Of a stretch of DNA of 63,371 bases, positions 24,661-34,430 are shown in pieces. Below the pieces are notes generated by a model. The model had not been told where the DNA came from and ran no database searches. It worked only from the letters and a program-made list of their open reading frames with translations. Made by a program: the position numbers and the translations under genes. The DNA is taken from positions 1 to 63,371 of the forward strand of contig WFNR01000091.1 of assembly GCA_015488485.1 (NCBI GenBank). The letters run 5' to 3'. Source of the stretch: Cyclobacteriaceae bacterium. Lineage in GTDB: Bacteria > Bacteroidota > Bacteroidia > Cytophagales > Cyclobacteriaceae. Each line of letters begins with the position of its first letter. Position 1 is the stretch's first letter.

Positions 24661-25335
24661 TTGTCCTACTTCACTGACAATACCATTCAATTTCTGCAAG
24701 CGCTGAGCCGTAACAACAACCGCGAGTGGTTTCAGCAGCATAAAAGCGACTATCTGCACTATGCCAAAGAGCCGTTTGAGCTGTTTGTGCAAGACCTTAT
24801 TGCAGCCATGCAACCGTATTTTGACTACAACCTGGCGCTTACACCCAAAGAAGCTATTTTTCGCATCTATCGCGATGTCCGCTTTAGTGCCGACAAATCA
24901 CCTTACAAAACCCATCTTGGAGCGGTAGTCACTCCGGGTGGTCGTAAGCAACCGGCCATACAGGGTATTTACCTTGAAATCAACCCCACCGAACTGCGGG
25001 TGTACAGCGGCCTGTACAAACTTACCACCAACGAACTCAAGAATGTGCGCAACCAAATAGCCTACAACCTGGAGACCTTTGCCAATTTGATCAGCGATAA
25101 GCGCTTCAGAAAACTATTTGGCGAAATACGTGGTGACAAAAACAAGCGGCTGCCCAAAGACCTGTTGGCCGATGCCGACCAACAGCCGTTGCTTTACAAC
25201 AAGCAATTTTATTATTTTACCGCCTGGCCGGTGGCCGTTATTACCGAACCAGGAGAGCAACTCCTCAAGCGCATCACCGCAGCTTTTGAGGTTTGCCAAC
25301 CCCTAACCGACTTTCTGTACGAAGGGCTTAGTTAG
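24661..25335 (+). CDS. DUF2461-family protein
   Basis: 224 residues. Starts with TTG immediately after the TlpA stop; translated from there the family opening is intact (TIQFLQALSRNNNREWFQQH, then KSDYLHYAKEPFELFVQDLI). Other DUF2461 blocks (PF09365): FRIYRDVRFSADKSPYKTHL, YLEINPTELRVYSGLYK, KRLPKDLLADAD. Cytoplasmic; biochemical role not known to me. Likely translated with tlpA. Confidence 0.85.
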   Translation: MSYFTDNTIQFLQALSRNNNREWFQQHKSDYLHYAKEPFELFVQDLIAAMQPYFDYNLALTPKEAIFRIYRDVRFSADKSPYKTHLGAVVTPGGRKQPAIQGIYLEINPTELRVYSGLYKLTTNELKNVRNQIAYNLETFANLISDKRFRKLFGEIRGDKNKRLPKDLLADADQQPLLYNKQFYYFTAWPVAVITEPGEQLLKRITAAFEVCQPLTDFLYEGLS

Positions 25336-25381
25336 TGCAATAACCCGGGTAACTTTCACTTTATAGTAATCTCACCTGCGA

Positions 25382-25876
25382 TCAACCGGCCGTTAGAAAG
25401 GGCTTCCACTCCTCATACTTAAAACCGATATAATCGCGCAGAAACATAAGGAAGGACGGCTTAAAGGGTTGCTGGCGCAAGGGCATGCCGGCTTCTTCGG
25501 GGGTGAAATCACCCTTACGGGCGTTGCAGGCCTTGCAGGCGGTAACCAGATTTTTCCAACCTGAGCCCCCTCCCCGCGATTTGGGTATTACATGATCTAT
25601 CGACAGGTCCTTTTTACTACCACAATACTGGCAGGTGTGGTTGTCGCGCTCAAAAATATTCTTGCGACTTAACTCCACGCTGCGGTAGGGTACTTTTATA
25701 TAGCACTGCAAGCGAATAACAGCCGGTATGGAATATTCATTGTCCACCGTATGAAATTTATGGCCGTTGAAGGAGGCCACCATTTCCACCTTTTTGTTAA
25801 AAACCAGCACAAAGGCCCGCTGTATCGAGCACACCGATATGGGTCTGAAATCCTGATTTAGCACAAGTGCTTTCAT
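25382..25876 (-). CDS. HNH endonuclease-family protein
   Basis: 164 residues. N-terminal part (MKALVLNQDFRPISVCSIQR, AFVLVFNKKVEMV) is the conserved lead of a bacterial HNH family often annotated as McrA-like. The HNH core is at about 78-125: two zinc-binding Cys pairs (CQYCG and CKACN), catalytic DHVIPKSRGGG, and WKNLVTACKACNARKGD. Probably a metal-dependent DNA nuclease. It sits at the end of an NlpC-smpB run, not beside methylases or phage genes, so a housekeeping or repair role is more likely than restriction. Target unknown. Confidence 0.85.
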   Translation of the reverse strand: MKALVLNQDFRPISVCSIQRAFVLVFNKKVEMVASFNGHKFHTVDNEYSIPAVIRLQCYIKVPYRSVELSRKNIFERDNHTCQYCGSKKDLSIDHVIPKSRGGGSGWKNLVTACKACNARKGDFTPEEAGMPLRQQPFKPSFLMFLRDYIGFKYEEWKPFLTAG

Positions 25877-25932
25877 ACTGGTTTGGCAATAAACGCCAAA
25901 AAATAAGGGATTCCGACCAAAAACGGTTGGCT

Positions 25933-26721
25933 TTACCTGATTATCCTGCGGATGCAGTTCAAATTATGAGTTTTGACCCCACTTTCGGAGTGGATGATGC
26001 CGTCTTCGGTAAGGTCGTCAATACGTACCTGTCCTGAGGCATGGATGATCCGGTTGTCTTCGAGTAGCAGCCCCACATGGGTGATTTTGGTTTTACTGCC
26101 GAAAAAACAAAGGTCACCGGGCTCGGCCTGGCGCAAGGACTTAACCGCAGTGCCCTGGCGTGCCTGCATGGGCGAATCGCGCTCCAGGTGATAGCCGCAA
26201 ATTTTGAAGACATTCTGGGTAAAACCCGAGCAGTCGATACCAAAGGGCGTACGCCCACCCCACAGGTAAGGGGCGTGCAGATAGCGAAAGGCCACCTGTT
26301 TGAGGCGGTCGAAGCCCCATATCTCGCCCAGGCTCTTGGCCTCACCATTAAAGGCCAGTTGCTCCTCCATCTTAAAAAGCTCGTTGGCCGCAATGGGCAG
26401 CACACTACCTATCAGAATAGTGAGTGTCTGCTTCCTGAAAAGAATGGTGGCCGTTTTGTCAAGGCATACCTTGTAGTCGGTACTGTTGATCTGGTTGAAA
26501 TATTCTTCGCTGATCGGGTAATGCTGCTTGCGGTCTATCCAGCCCTCATAGCCGTCAAAATGCATCTTGATACGCACCCAGGTACCGCGGTTGTTTTCTT
26601 CAAATACACTGTAGTGGTCACCAAACAAGAGTTGGGTCACCATCTCGGCCGAGTCGAGGGGCTTAACCCGCACCGGCACCGCACTTAGCCGGCATACACC
26701 TTTTTCATTGAGTACCGGCAT
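25933..26721 (-). CDS. NlpC/P60 cysteine peptidase with SH3-like domains
   Basis: 262 residues. N-terminal SH3-like region (SAVPVRVKPLDSAEMVTQLL, WVRIKMHFDGYEGWID) followed by a C40 peptidase domain: catalytic Cys in FGIDCSGFTQNVFK, His in ITHVGLLLEDNRIIHAS, and the LWGGRTPFG lead. Such enzymes cut the D-Glu to diamino-acid bond of peptidoglycan stem peptides. There is no signal peptide, so it may recycle muropeptides in the cytoplasm, like the dipeptidyl-peptidase VI group; this is inferred. Starts 3 bp after the smpB stop. Confidence 0.88.
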   Translation of the reverse strand: MPVLNEKGVCRLSAVPVRVKPLDSAEMVTQLLFGDHYSVFEENNRGTWVRIKMHFDGYEGWIDRKQHYPISEEYFNQINSTDYKVCLDKTATILFRKQTLTILIGSVLPIAANELFKMEEQLAFNGEAKSLGEIWGFDRLKQVAFRYLHAPYLWGGRTPFGIDCSGFTQNVFKICGYHLERDSPMQARQGTAVKSLRQAEPGDLCFFGSKTKITHVGLLLEDNRIIHASGQVRIDDLTEDGIIHSESGVKTHNLNCIRRIIR

Positions 26722-26724
26722 AGG

Positions 26725-27186
26725 CTAATCGGGCTGTTTCATTTCGCGTTGCAAATCTTTTTCTTTCAGACTTTGGCGTTTGTCGTGCAGTTTTTTACCA
26801 CGCGCCAAAGCAATCTCTAATTTAGCAAATCCGCGGTCATTGATAAAAATTCTTACCGGAATAATTGTCAGACCCTTTTCGGCAGCCCGCTGCTTGAGCT
26901 TGCGTAGCTCACGTTTATGCAACAATAGCTTACGCTCACGGGTAGGCTCGTGGTTGTAGTGACTGCCCTGCTTATACGGGCTGATGTGCATGCCTTTGAT
27001 AAACAATTCATCACCGTTGAAATAACAATAGCCTTCGCCAAGGCTCACCTTGCCCTCGCGAATGGACTTGATCTCGGTACCGCTAAGCACAATACCGGCA
27101 ATATAGGTATCGATAAACTCGTACTCATATGATGCCCGCCTGTTGCGGATGTTTATCTTACCGGCAAATCTGCTCTGTTTAGCCAT
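26725..27186 (-). CDS. smpB: SsrA-binding protein SmpB
   Basis: 153 residues, the usual size. Partner of tmRNA in rescuing stalled ribosomes. Family blocks: INIRNRRASYEYEFIDTYIA, GIVLSGTEIKSIREGKVSL, GEGYCYFNGDELFIKGMHIS, and the basic tail GKKLHDKRQSLKEKDLQREM. Its start overlaps the thioesterase stop by 8 bp. The tmRNA gene ssrA is not in the window. Confidence 0.97.
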   Translation of the reverse strand: MAKQSRFAGKINIRNRRASYEYEFIDTYIAGIVLSGTEIKSIREGKVSLGEGYCYFNGDELFIKGMHISPYKQGSHYNHEPTRERKLLLHKRELRKLKQRAAEKGLTIIPVRIFINDRGFAKLEIALARGKKLHDKRQSLKEKDLQREMKQPD

Positions 27187-27580
27187 TGTTTTTCAGCTTG
27201 TTAAAAAGCGCTGTCAGTTTTTCTTTTGTCAAAATTTTCTGGCCAGTCAGTCCTTTGGCCACCAGTCGCTTACCGGCATATACCTCGATATCGCATAGCA
27301 GTTCGCCTGCTTGCCATTCGCGTACCGTGGCTACAAACAACAATTCCTCACCGGGCAAAGCCGGACTCAGGTGGCGTATCTCCAGCCGCGTGCCGATGCC
27401 CTCCTCGCCTGCTTCCAGCATATCGAGCACAAACAGGCGTGACGACCACTCCATCTCCCGCGCCAGCGCAAAGGTAGAACAAACCTCGTGAACCGTACCG
27501 GCTGCAAAGGCGGCTTTGTCGGCTTCGGTCACTGTGTAGCGATGCTCGCGCTTATCTCCCGGTTGTACTACGTTTTTCAT
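27179..27580 (-). CDS. Hotdog-fold thioesterase (FlK-like)
   Basis: 133 residues from the ATG at 27580, which has a good Shine-Dalgarno (AAAAGGAGAT) just upstream, one of the few clear ones here. A 12-codon longer frame exists but is not needed. Hotdog pattern close to fluoroacetyl-CoA thioesterase FlK: helix with EVCSTFALAREMEWSSRLFV, then EEGIGTRLEIRHLSPALPGE and a beta strand ELLCDIEVYAGKRLVAKG. Likely hydrolyses an acyl-CoA; substrate unknown. Coupled to smpB by an 8-bp overlap. Confidence 0.8.
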   Translation of the reverse strand: MKNVVQPGDKREHRYTVTEADKAAFAAGTVHEVCSTFALAREMEWSSRLFVLDMLEAGEEGIGTRLEIRHLSPALPGEELLFVATVREWQAGELLCDIEVYAGKRLVAKGLTGQKILTKEKLTALFNKLKNNG

Positions 27581-27641
27581 ATCTCCTTTTACAATGTTAA
27601 AAACAGCCTGCTGCAACTTCTCAGCTCACATCCCGCTAGTA

Positions 27642-28646
27642 TCACATGGCATACCTGGCCACGGGTGCCACATCCAGCGAACAGAATTCCTGCTTTTGAT
27701 ACTTGTAATAGCCGGCCATAGCGATCATGGCAGCATTGTCTGTACAATATTCCAGTGCCGGAAAATAGGTGCGCCAACCGTGCTCTTCAGCCAGTTGCTG
27801 TACGGCTGCCCGCAGGCCACTGTTGGCCGATACCCCACCGGCCAGGGCTATCTCTTTAATACCCAGATCATTGGCTGCCTTGGTTAGTTTTTCGGTAAGC
27901 ATGGCGACAATATTATACTGGATAGAGGCAGCCAAATCCATCAGATTACGGCTGATAAAATCATCATCTTTTTGTTTTTGCTTTTGCAAAAAATACAGGA
28001 TAGAGGTCTTGATGCCGCTGAACGAATAGTCGTAGTTTGGCATGGACGAGCGGGCAAAAGCAAAGCGTTGCGGATCGCCTTCGGCTGCCAGCTTGTCGAT
28101 AAGCGGCCCGCCAGGGTATGGTAGCCCCAGCAGTTTGGCGGCCTTGTCAAAAGCCTCTCCGGCAGCATCATCCTGGGTTTGCCCGATAATCTCCATCTGC
28201 AGATAATCCCTAACCAATACCAATTGCGTATGGCCACCGCTTACCGTCAGGCAGAGGAAGGGAAACTGCGGCCTGGGCGCCTCAATAAAATGGGCCAAAA
28301 TATGCGCCTGCATGTGGTTTACCTCGATAAGTGGAATGTCCAGCCCCAGCGCCAGCGCCTTGGCAAAGGAGGTGCCCACAATAAGTGCCCCCAGCAAGCC
28401 AGGCCCGCGCGTAAAGGCCACGGCTGATAACTGCTGCTTGTCGATACCAGCCTGCTGCAGGGCGCTATCCACCACCGGCACAATATGCTGCTGATGAGCC
28501 CTGGAAGCCAGCTCGGGCACTACGCCCCCATACTGCCGGTGTACTTCCTGACCGGCAATGATGTTGCTTAGCACCCGGCCATCTTGTAGCACCGCTGCCG
28601 AGGTTTCATCGCAGGACGACTCTATGCCCAAAATAATCGTACTCAT
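27642..28646 (-). CDS. tsaD: tRNA threonylcarbamoyltransferase subunit TsaD
   Basis: 334 residues. Transfers threonylcarbamoyl to A37 of ANN-decoding tRNAs, with TsaB and TsaE. Family blocks: ILGIESSCDETSAAVLQDG at the start; metal-binding NHMQAHILAHF; LTVSGGHTQLVLV; KLLGLPYPGGPLID; and LAGGVSANSGLR. Length is normal. Transcribed divergently from tamB, 92 bp apart. Confidence 0.97.
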   Translation of the reverse strand: MSTIILGIESSCDETSAAVLQDGRVLSNIIAGQEVHRQYGGVVPELASRAHQQHIVPVVDSALQQAGIDKQQLSAVAFTRGPGLLGALIVGTSFAKALALGLDIPLIEVNHMQAHILAHFIEAPRPQFPFLCLTVSGGHTQLVLVRDYLQMEIIGQTQDDAAGEAFDKAAKLLGLPYPGGPLIDKLAAEGDPQRFAFARSSMPNYDYSFSGIKTSILYFLQKQKQKDDDFISRNLMDLAASIQYNIVAMLTEKLTKAANDLGIKEIALAGGVSANSGLRAAVQQLAEEHGWRTYFPALEYCTDNAAMIAMAGYYKYQKQEFCSLDVAPVARYAM

Positions 28647-28738
28647 AAATCAATATTGCTGGCGGATTGAATATTTTAGCAAAAATGGGCATTTTACCGG
28701 CAAAGAAGTACCCAATTGGCAATATTTAACTGAAGGGC

Positions 28739-31700
28739 TTGCGCAAGAAGAAGAACAAATTTCTGCATCTGACCAAAAAGCTGCTGCTGGTTTTTACCAT
28801 CAATGTGGTGCTCTTACTGGTAGCAATCAATTCTTATTGGGTACAAACCGAACTGGCTCACTGGGCAAGTCGCAAGCTCACGGCTCTTACCGGTTTTGAG
28901 CATCATATTGCCCGTCTGCGTATCGATTGGTTCGACAGGCTGCAGGTTGACAGCCTGGTCATTGCTGATGAGCACCAGGAGCCGATGATCGCCCTGCAAA
29001 ACCTGCGGGTAAACTACGACCTGCTGCAACTGCTCCGTGACCGGATCAACCTGGACCTGATTAAGGTAAACGGCCTGCAGTTTGACCTGCATAGGGGTAA
29101 AACCAGCGATACCCTGAATATCACCCGCTATATCAAGCGCCTGAAAGCTTTGAGTAGCCCAAAGAAGAAAAAAGGCCGGCCGGTTTATTTTTCAGTTGAT
29201 AACATATCGGTAAGAAACAGTGTCTTTTCCTACAACAACGGTCATGCCGACAGCGCTCATACCAGCTTCGACTACAACCACTTCGGTTTTGAAGATATAA
29301 CCCTGGAACTGGAAGCGCTCACCGTAATGCCCGATAGTTTTTTTGTTGACATCATCCATCTGAACACCGTTGAAATACGCAGCCACCTGCCGGTAAACGA
29401 GCTACACTGTCACCTGCTGATCAACAGCCATACCATCCGTCTTGACAGGCTGGAGGCAGCCATCGGTTCATCAGTTTTGCGCAATCGTCTGGCATTTATA
29501 TATTCCGGTTACGAAGATCTGAGCCACTTTGTAGATAGTGTACATATCGAAGCCGATTTTGACAAAACCCTACTCTCCAGCCACGACCTGGGTAATTTTA
29601 GCACCTATATGGCCGGCATTGACGACCATTATAAGCTCAGTGGTCGTTTTCGTGGCAAGGTATCCGATTTTAAGGTGCGTAATCTCGATCTCACCCTTGG
29701 CAAGGGCACCGTACTAAAAGGCAGCGTGGCCTTTGAGGGGTTGCCACGTGTGGAAGACACTTTCATGAACATTGTATTGAAAAATGCCCATCTGGTGGAA
29801 GATGATATCGAGCAATACATACCGGTTGCCGGCTTCAGCGAGTACAACCGCTTTACTCATGTAGATGCCAATGGTTCTTTTACCGGTTTTTTGAATGACT
29901 TTGTGGCCTATGGCCGCTTCGATACCGATTTGGGCACCATTGTTTCCGACATCAACTTGAAGATAGCGGCAGACGGCAGCAACAATCGTTATAGCGGTAA
30001 TCTGCAGCTGAAGGATTTTGAACTGGGCGCCTATACCGGCAATACTTTGCTGGGGCGTACCAGCCTGCAAGGCAGTCTGCGCGGATCGGGCTTTACACTC
30101 AACACCGTCAAACTCAACTTCAGCGGCAACATAGACCTCCTGGAGGTAAATAATTACCCCTATGCCAACATTACCACCGATGGCAGTTTTGAACTGGGTT
30201 ATTTTTCCGGAAAACTGGCTATTGACGACCCTAGCCTGAAGCTGAACACCACTAACGAAATAGACCTGCGTAATCAGCGCAACAAAGTGTATATTAATGG
30301 CTCGCTCCAAAAAGCCGACTTGTATGCCATAGGCCTCACAGCCGATTCGGCCAGCCTGCGCACCGATCTGCAGGCTGATTTTAGCGGCTTTGCCCTGGAT
30401 AGCATCAAAGGATATTTGCATCTGGAAAACCTGCATGCCACCCATCTGGACAGAGTACTCAACCTCAATCATCTTACTGTAAGCTCGCAACACGCCAACT
30501 TGCTTCGCACTTTTGAGGTTATTTCCGACAAAGCCAATATTAAACTTACCGGAGATTTTAACTTCACCACAGCTCTCAACGACCTGGAGTTCATGGGTCA
30601 TGAATATCTTTATACGCTGAAAAACAACAGTGATTCACTGGCGCACTTCTATGCCACGCACACCCCACCCGATACCAGCCGGCAATACTATATAGATGGC
30701 AGCATCAAGCTGGCCAATGTCGACAATTTTCTCAATCTGTTTGCCCCGGGGCTATCCTTGCATGGTCATACACAGGTAGATTTCCGCCTCAGGCGTGGTC
30801 ACAACGCTGCCTTTACCCTGGAACTACAAAACGACACGCTTACTTACAACGATTACCGGTCGTTTGGCAATCTTATACACCTTGATGCTTCCAAATTTAT
30901 CGCCCGGCCGGGCATCCTGGCTTCGTTCGATATTCAGTCCGACAAACAAATCATCGGCCGTCAGGAACGCTTTGACAATTTGCTGATAAGCGCCATCTGG
31001 GAAAACGACAAGATCAATTTCAACTGGTACCATACCCTTGATGAACAAGGTACCGCCAATGATATCTATGGTGAGATTGATTTTTTTGCCGATTCCACCC
31101 GCATTCATTTCAGCGAATCATCCCTGCATGTGTGGGGACAAGATTGGCATATCAAGAAAGACAACTTCCTGGTGTACAATGGTGAAGAAATAATAATACG
31201 TAATCTGCATATTACAAGCGATGACCAAATGCTGGCCATAGAAGGCAATATTGCTGATGACCCGAAGGCAACCCTCTACGTGCAGGCGGCCAATCTGGAT
31301 ATGGCTATTCTCAGCCAGGTGGTAGGCAAGCGTACAGGTGGCTGGCTCAACGGAGCCTTTGAGCTATCCAACCTCTATCACACACCGGTTATCGTGAGCA
31401 ATTTTTATATCAACAACTTTACTATCAACGATTTACTAATAGGAGATGTATATAGTTCCAGCGATTGGGACAACACCGAAAGGCTGTTTGATGTACAATT
31501 GTCGGTGAGGCGCGACAGGCGTTCGGTGATTTTGGTAAACGGCACCTTCGACCCCTTTCATGCCGCTGAAGCGCTCAACCTGCGGGCGGCATTTGTAGGG
31601 ACACAACTGAATATGACCGAGCCTTTTACCGAAGGTCTTTTCAGCGATATTACCGGTACCATTACCGGTAACATTTATATTACCGGCCCCCTGCGAGCTC

Positions 31701-33250
31701 CTGTTCTCATAGGCAACGGGGGCTTCGACCATGCCGGCCTGCGCATTGATTATCTGAATACTTTTTACCGGGTAACCGGCAAATGGCAATTCGACAGTGC
31801 CAGTATTCAACTGCAAAACCTGCAGCTTACCGATAGCAAGGACAACAAGGGTATGCTAACCGGCCGGATCAACCACCGAAATTTCCGCGACTTTGAATTC
31901 GATCTGCATGGCAGCTTTGACGACCTGATGGTACTCAATACTACCGCAAAAGATAACGATCTGTTTTATGGCACAGCTTTTGGCAGCGGCAATGTAGCCT
32001 TTACCGGTCCGCTTGAAAATCTCACCATTAAAATCAACGCTTCCACCCGGAAGGGCACCCGCTTTTATCTGCCCATGAGCTCCGGGGCTACTGCCAATCT
32101 GGAAGACTATATCAGTTTTGTTGATTTCGACTCACTAAATATTGCGCACCAGGAGCAGGAAGAAAACAAGAAAGAAACCGGTTTTAACCTGGAAATGGAG
32201 CTGGACATCACCGAAGAGGCCTATGCCGAAATTATCTTCAATATTGTAAGTGGTGACATCATACGCGGTCGTGGGCACGGGCACTTGAGCATGAACATCG
32301 ATACCCAGGGAGAATTTACCCTGCTGGGCAACTACGAGTTTGTAGAGGGCGGCTATAATTTCACTATGTACAACATCGTAAACAAGGAGTTTAGCATCAG
32401 TCCCAAGAGCAGTATTACCTGGTCAGGCGATCCTTATGGCGGTATTATGGATATCAAGGCTAAATACAAGCTATCCACCTCACTGGCACCTCTGATTGAT
32501 TCTACCCTGCAGAAAATGCCGGATGCCAGGCGTATTTATCCGGTAGAGGTAGATCTTTACCTGAAAGGCCCCATGTTGGAGCCCGATATTGCTTTCGATA
32601 TTAATATAGACGAATACCCCAAATCGAATGTGGACCTGGATACCCAGATCAAGGCTTTTCTGGCCACCATCCAAACCGACCAGCAGGAACTTAACAGGCA
32701 GGTATTCAGCCTGCTTATTTTGCGCAAATTCCTACCTCCCGATGCCTTCTCCTCTACCGGTACGGTAGGCTCCAGCGTATCGGAGTTTGTCTCCAATCAG
32801 TTAAGCTACTGGATTAGTCAGGTGGATGAAAACCTGACTATCGACCTGGACCTGGGTAACCTGGATGCCGATGCCCTACGTACCTTCCAGTTGCGGGTAT
32901 CTTACACTTTTCTGGACGGCCGCCTGATCGTCACTCGTGACGGAGGCTTTACCGACCCCAACAACCAGGCCAGCGTAGAGAGCATTGCCGGTGACTGGAC
33001 CATCGAATACCTGCTATCGGCCGATGGCAAGCTGCGTATCAAACTATTTAACAAAACCAACTACAACCAGCTCAACTCCACCACCGGCTCCGACAACCAG
33101 GCGCTGATCAGTGGCGGTTTCAGCCTGATTTATACGACCAGTTTCGACAAACTAAGCGACTTATTTAAGAAGAAAGGCAAAAACAAAGATACTCCTGACA
33201 AAGAGCCTTCCTCCAAGGCCGCATTACGCAAAAAAGAAGAAATGCATTAA
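28739..33250 (+). CDS. tamB: TamB-family translocation/assembly protein (DUF490)
   Basis: 1503 residues, the largest gene here. One N-terminal membrane helix (about 15-35, LLLVFTINVVLLLVAINSYW) followed by a very long repetitive beta-sheet region expected to form a groove between inner and outer membrane. The C-terminal part carries the DUF490 domain (PF04357): EFTLLGNYEFVEGGYNFTMY, NIVNKEFSISPKSSITWSGD, YGGIMDIKAKY. TamB/AsmA-like proteins move phospholipid or help outer-membrane protein insertion. Starts with TTG at 28739, preceded by GAAGGG; no better in-frame ATG before the helix. Ends 2 bp from the convergent radical SAM gene. Confidence 0.92.
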   Translation: MRKKKNKFLHLTKKLLLVFTINVVLLLVAINSYWVQTELAHWASRKLTALTGFEHHIARLRIDWFDRLQVDSLVIADEHQEPMIALQNLRVNYDLLQLLRDRINLDLIKVNGLQFDLHRGKTSDTLNITRYIKRLKALSSPKKKKGRPVYFSVDNISVRNSVFSYNNGHADSAHTSFDYNHFGFEDITLELEALTVMPDSFFVDIIHLNTVEIRSHLPVNELHCHLLINSHTIRLDRLEAAIGSSVLRNRLAFIYSGYEDLSHFVDSVHIEADFDKTLLSSHDLGNFSTYMAGIDDHYKLSGRFRGKVSDFKVRNLDLTLGKGTVLKGSVAFEGLPRVEDTFMNIVLKNAHLVEDDIEQYIPVAGFSEYNRFTHVDANGSFTGFLNDFVAYGRFDTDLGTIVSDINLKIAADGSNNRYSGNLQLKDFELGAYTGNTLLGRTSLQGSLRGSGFTLNTVKLNFSGNIDLLEVNNYPYANITTDGSFELGYFSGKLAIDDPSLKLNTTNEIDLRNQRNKVYINGSLQKADLYAIGLTADSASLRTDLQADFSGFALDSIKGYLHLENLHATHLDRVLNLNHLTVSSQHANLLRTFEVISDKANIKLTGDFNFTTALNDLEFMGHEYLYTLKNNSDSLAHFYATHTPPDTSRQYYIDGSIKLANVDNFLNLFAPGLSLHGHTQVDFRLRRGHNAAFTLELQNDTLTYNDYRSFGNLIHLDASKFIARPGILASFDIQSDKQIIGRQERFDNLLISAIWENDKINFNWYHTLDEQGTANDIYGEIDFFADSTRIHFSESSLHVWGQDWHIKKDNFLVYNGEEIIIRNLHITSDDQMLAIEGNIADDPKATLYVQAANLDMAILSQVVGKRTGGWLNGAFELSNLYHTPVIVSNFYINNFTINDLLIGDVYSSSDWDNTERLFDVQLSVRRDRRSVILVNGTFDPFHAAEALNLRAAFVGTQLNMTEPFTEGLFSDITGTITGNIYITGPLRAPVLIGNGGFDHAGLRIDYLNTFYRVTGKWQFDSASIQLQNLQLTDSKDNKGMLTGRINHRNFRDFEFDLHGSFDDLMVLNTTAKDNDLFYGTAFGSGNVAFTGPLENLTIKINASTRKGTRFYLPMSSGATANLEDYISFVDFDSLNIAHQEQEENKKETGFNLEMELDITEEAYAEIIFNIVSGDIIRGRGHGHLSMNIDTQGEFTLLGNYEFVEGGYNFTMYNIVNKEFSISPKSSITWSGDPYGGIMDIKAKYKLSTSLAPLIDSTLQKMPDARRIYPVEVDLYLKGPMLEPDIAFDINIDEYPKSNVDLDTQIKAFLATIQTDQQELNRQVFSLLILRKFLPPDAFSSTGTVGSSVSEFVSNQLSYWISQVDENLTIDLDLGNLDADALRTFQLRVSYTFLDGRLIVTRDGGFTDPNNQASVESIAGDWTIEYLLSADGKLRIKLFNKTNYNQLNSTTGSDNQALISGGFSLIYTTSFDKLSDLFKKKGKNKDTPDKEPSSKAALRKKEEMH

Positions 33251-33252
33251 TC

Positions 33253-34347
33253 TCAGGCGGTTTCCTTGGTCACAGTTGCCAATAACTGATGGATGCGCGC
33301 CAGTTCCTTACCGTCATAGCGCTCATTCACCAGGCGGTTGATGTAATAAAACATGTACATGGAGGTGAGCCAGTTGATGAACTCACCATAGCTACCCAGG
33401 TGCTTTTTCATGTTCACCATAATCCACGAAAAATGCTGCCAGGCATCGAAGCACGACTCACAGCTACGGTCGATACCCGTACAGCACCTGCGGGTAGTGG
33501 TAAAATCGGCATTGTACGCCCTAAAATGCGGGTTGTAGGGATTCCCATTGCGCAGGCGCGCAGCATTGGGCTCATAGTTGGTGCTTACATTGGTACACAC
33601 CTCGTAGCCCCAGGTTTGGCCGTATAGCTTGCCACTGGTAGTAACCTGATTGAAATACCTGGTAGTCAGGATATGCTCGGGATACAAGTCAATCATACGT
33701 GCCACCTCATCCCGTACCCGCTTGAAACCGGCCCGATAGTCGTAATCGCCACCCAGGTGGTGCAGGTCGCTGTAGTAGTTGAATAGCACCTTGTTGCCAT
33801 TGTCTATGCACTCCTTTACCACCTTTTCTATTTCCTGATAGCGACCCGGACTCACGGTATAATAAAAGAACGCCCGGTCGTCATGGCGGTAGTTTTTCAG
33901 TGCCATGGCAAAGAGGTCGCGCTTACCGGCATTGCGCAGTCGGGCATCGGTGCTGTGGTCGCCCCACACCGCCACCCCAATGGGCATGTTCTCAAACCCC
34001 TCAAAGGGAATACGGATAAGGCCGTTGGTGGCCACATTCATTTTGAAGTTGTGGTAAATAGCTTCCAGCCGGTCGAGGCGCAAAGTAGGCTCGCCCCCTA
34101 CTATGGTTACGAAGTTGGTACCGCGGGCTTTTTCCTTGGCTATCCACTTAGCAAAAGCCTCATCCAGGTCTCCGCCACCGGCTATCAGCTTGTCCATTTC
34201 CTCTTCGAAATAATAGCAGCCGGTACAGCGCAGGTTACATTCATGGGTGAGGTCGAGCGATACCGAACGCAAAGGACCGGCTTCCCGAATACTGCGATAC
34301 AACCGGGCTACGAAGGGGTCTTGTAAATAGTCGGACAAACTTGCCAT
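33253..34347 (-). CDS. Radical SAM protein with C-terminal Cys cluster
   Basis: 364 residues. Canonical [4Fe-4S]-SAM motif Cys37-x3-Cys41-x2-Cys44 in THECNLRCTGCYYFEEEMD, then GGEPTLRLDRLEAIYH for SAM binding. The C-terminal region has Cys288, Cys289, Cys296 and Cys299 (RRCCTGIDRSCESCFDAWQH), probably ligands of a second cluster, similar in idea to SPASM/twitch or HpnH-type enzymes. It is followed by a helical end. No precursor peptide, transporter or obvious substrate gene is next to it. The reaction cannot be assigned. Confidence 0.85.
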   Translation of the reverse strand: MASLSDYLQDPFVARLYRSIREAGPLRSVSLDLTHECNLRCTGCYYFEEEMDKLIAGGGDLDEAFAKWIAKEKARGTNFVTIVGGEPTLRLDRLEAIYHNFKMNVATNGLIRIPFEGFENMPIGVAVWGDHSTDARLRNAGKRDLFAMALKNYRHDDRAFFYYTVSPGRYQEIEKVVKECIDNGNKVLFNYYSDLHHLGGDYDYRAGFKRVRDEVARMIDLYPEHILTTRYFNQVTTSGKLYGQTWGYEVCTNVSTNYEPNAARLRNGNPYNPHFRAYNADFTTTRRCCTGIDRSCESCFDAWQHFSWIMVNMKKHLGSYGEFINWLTSMYMFYYINRLVNERYDGKELARIHQLLATVTKETA

Positions 34348-34430
34348 ACAACAAAGCGGTAAGGAACAAAGCTAATTAATCCTGCGCAGTGATACGGGCT
34401 CTGGCCAAAAAATCAGCACCTGTAGGCTGT

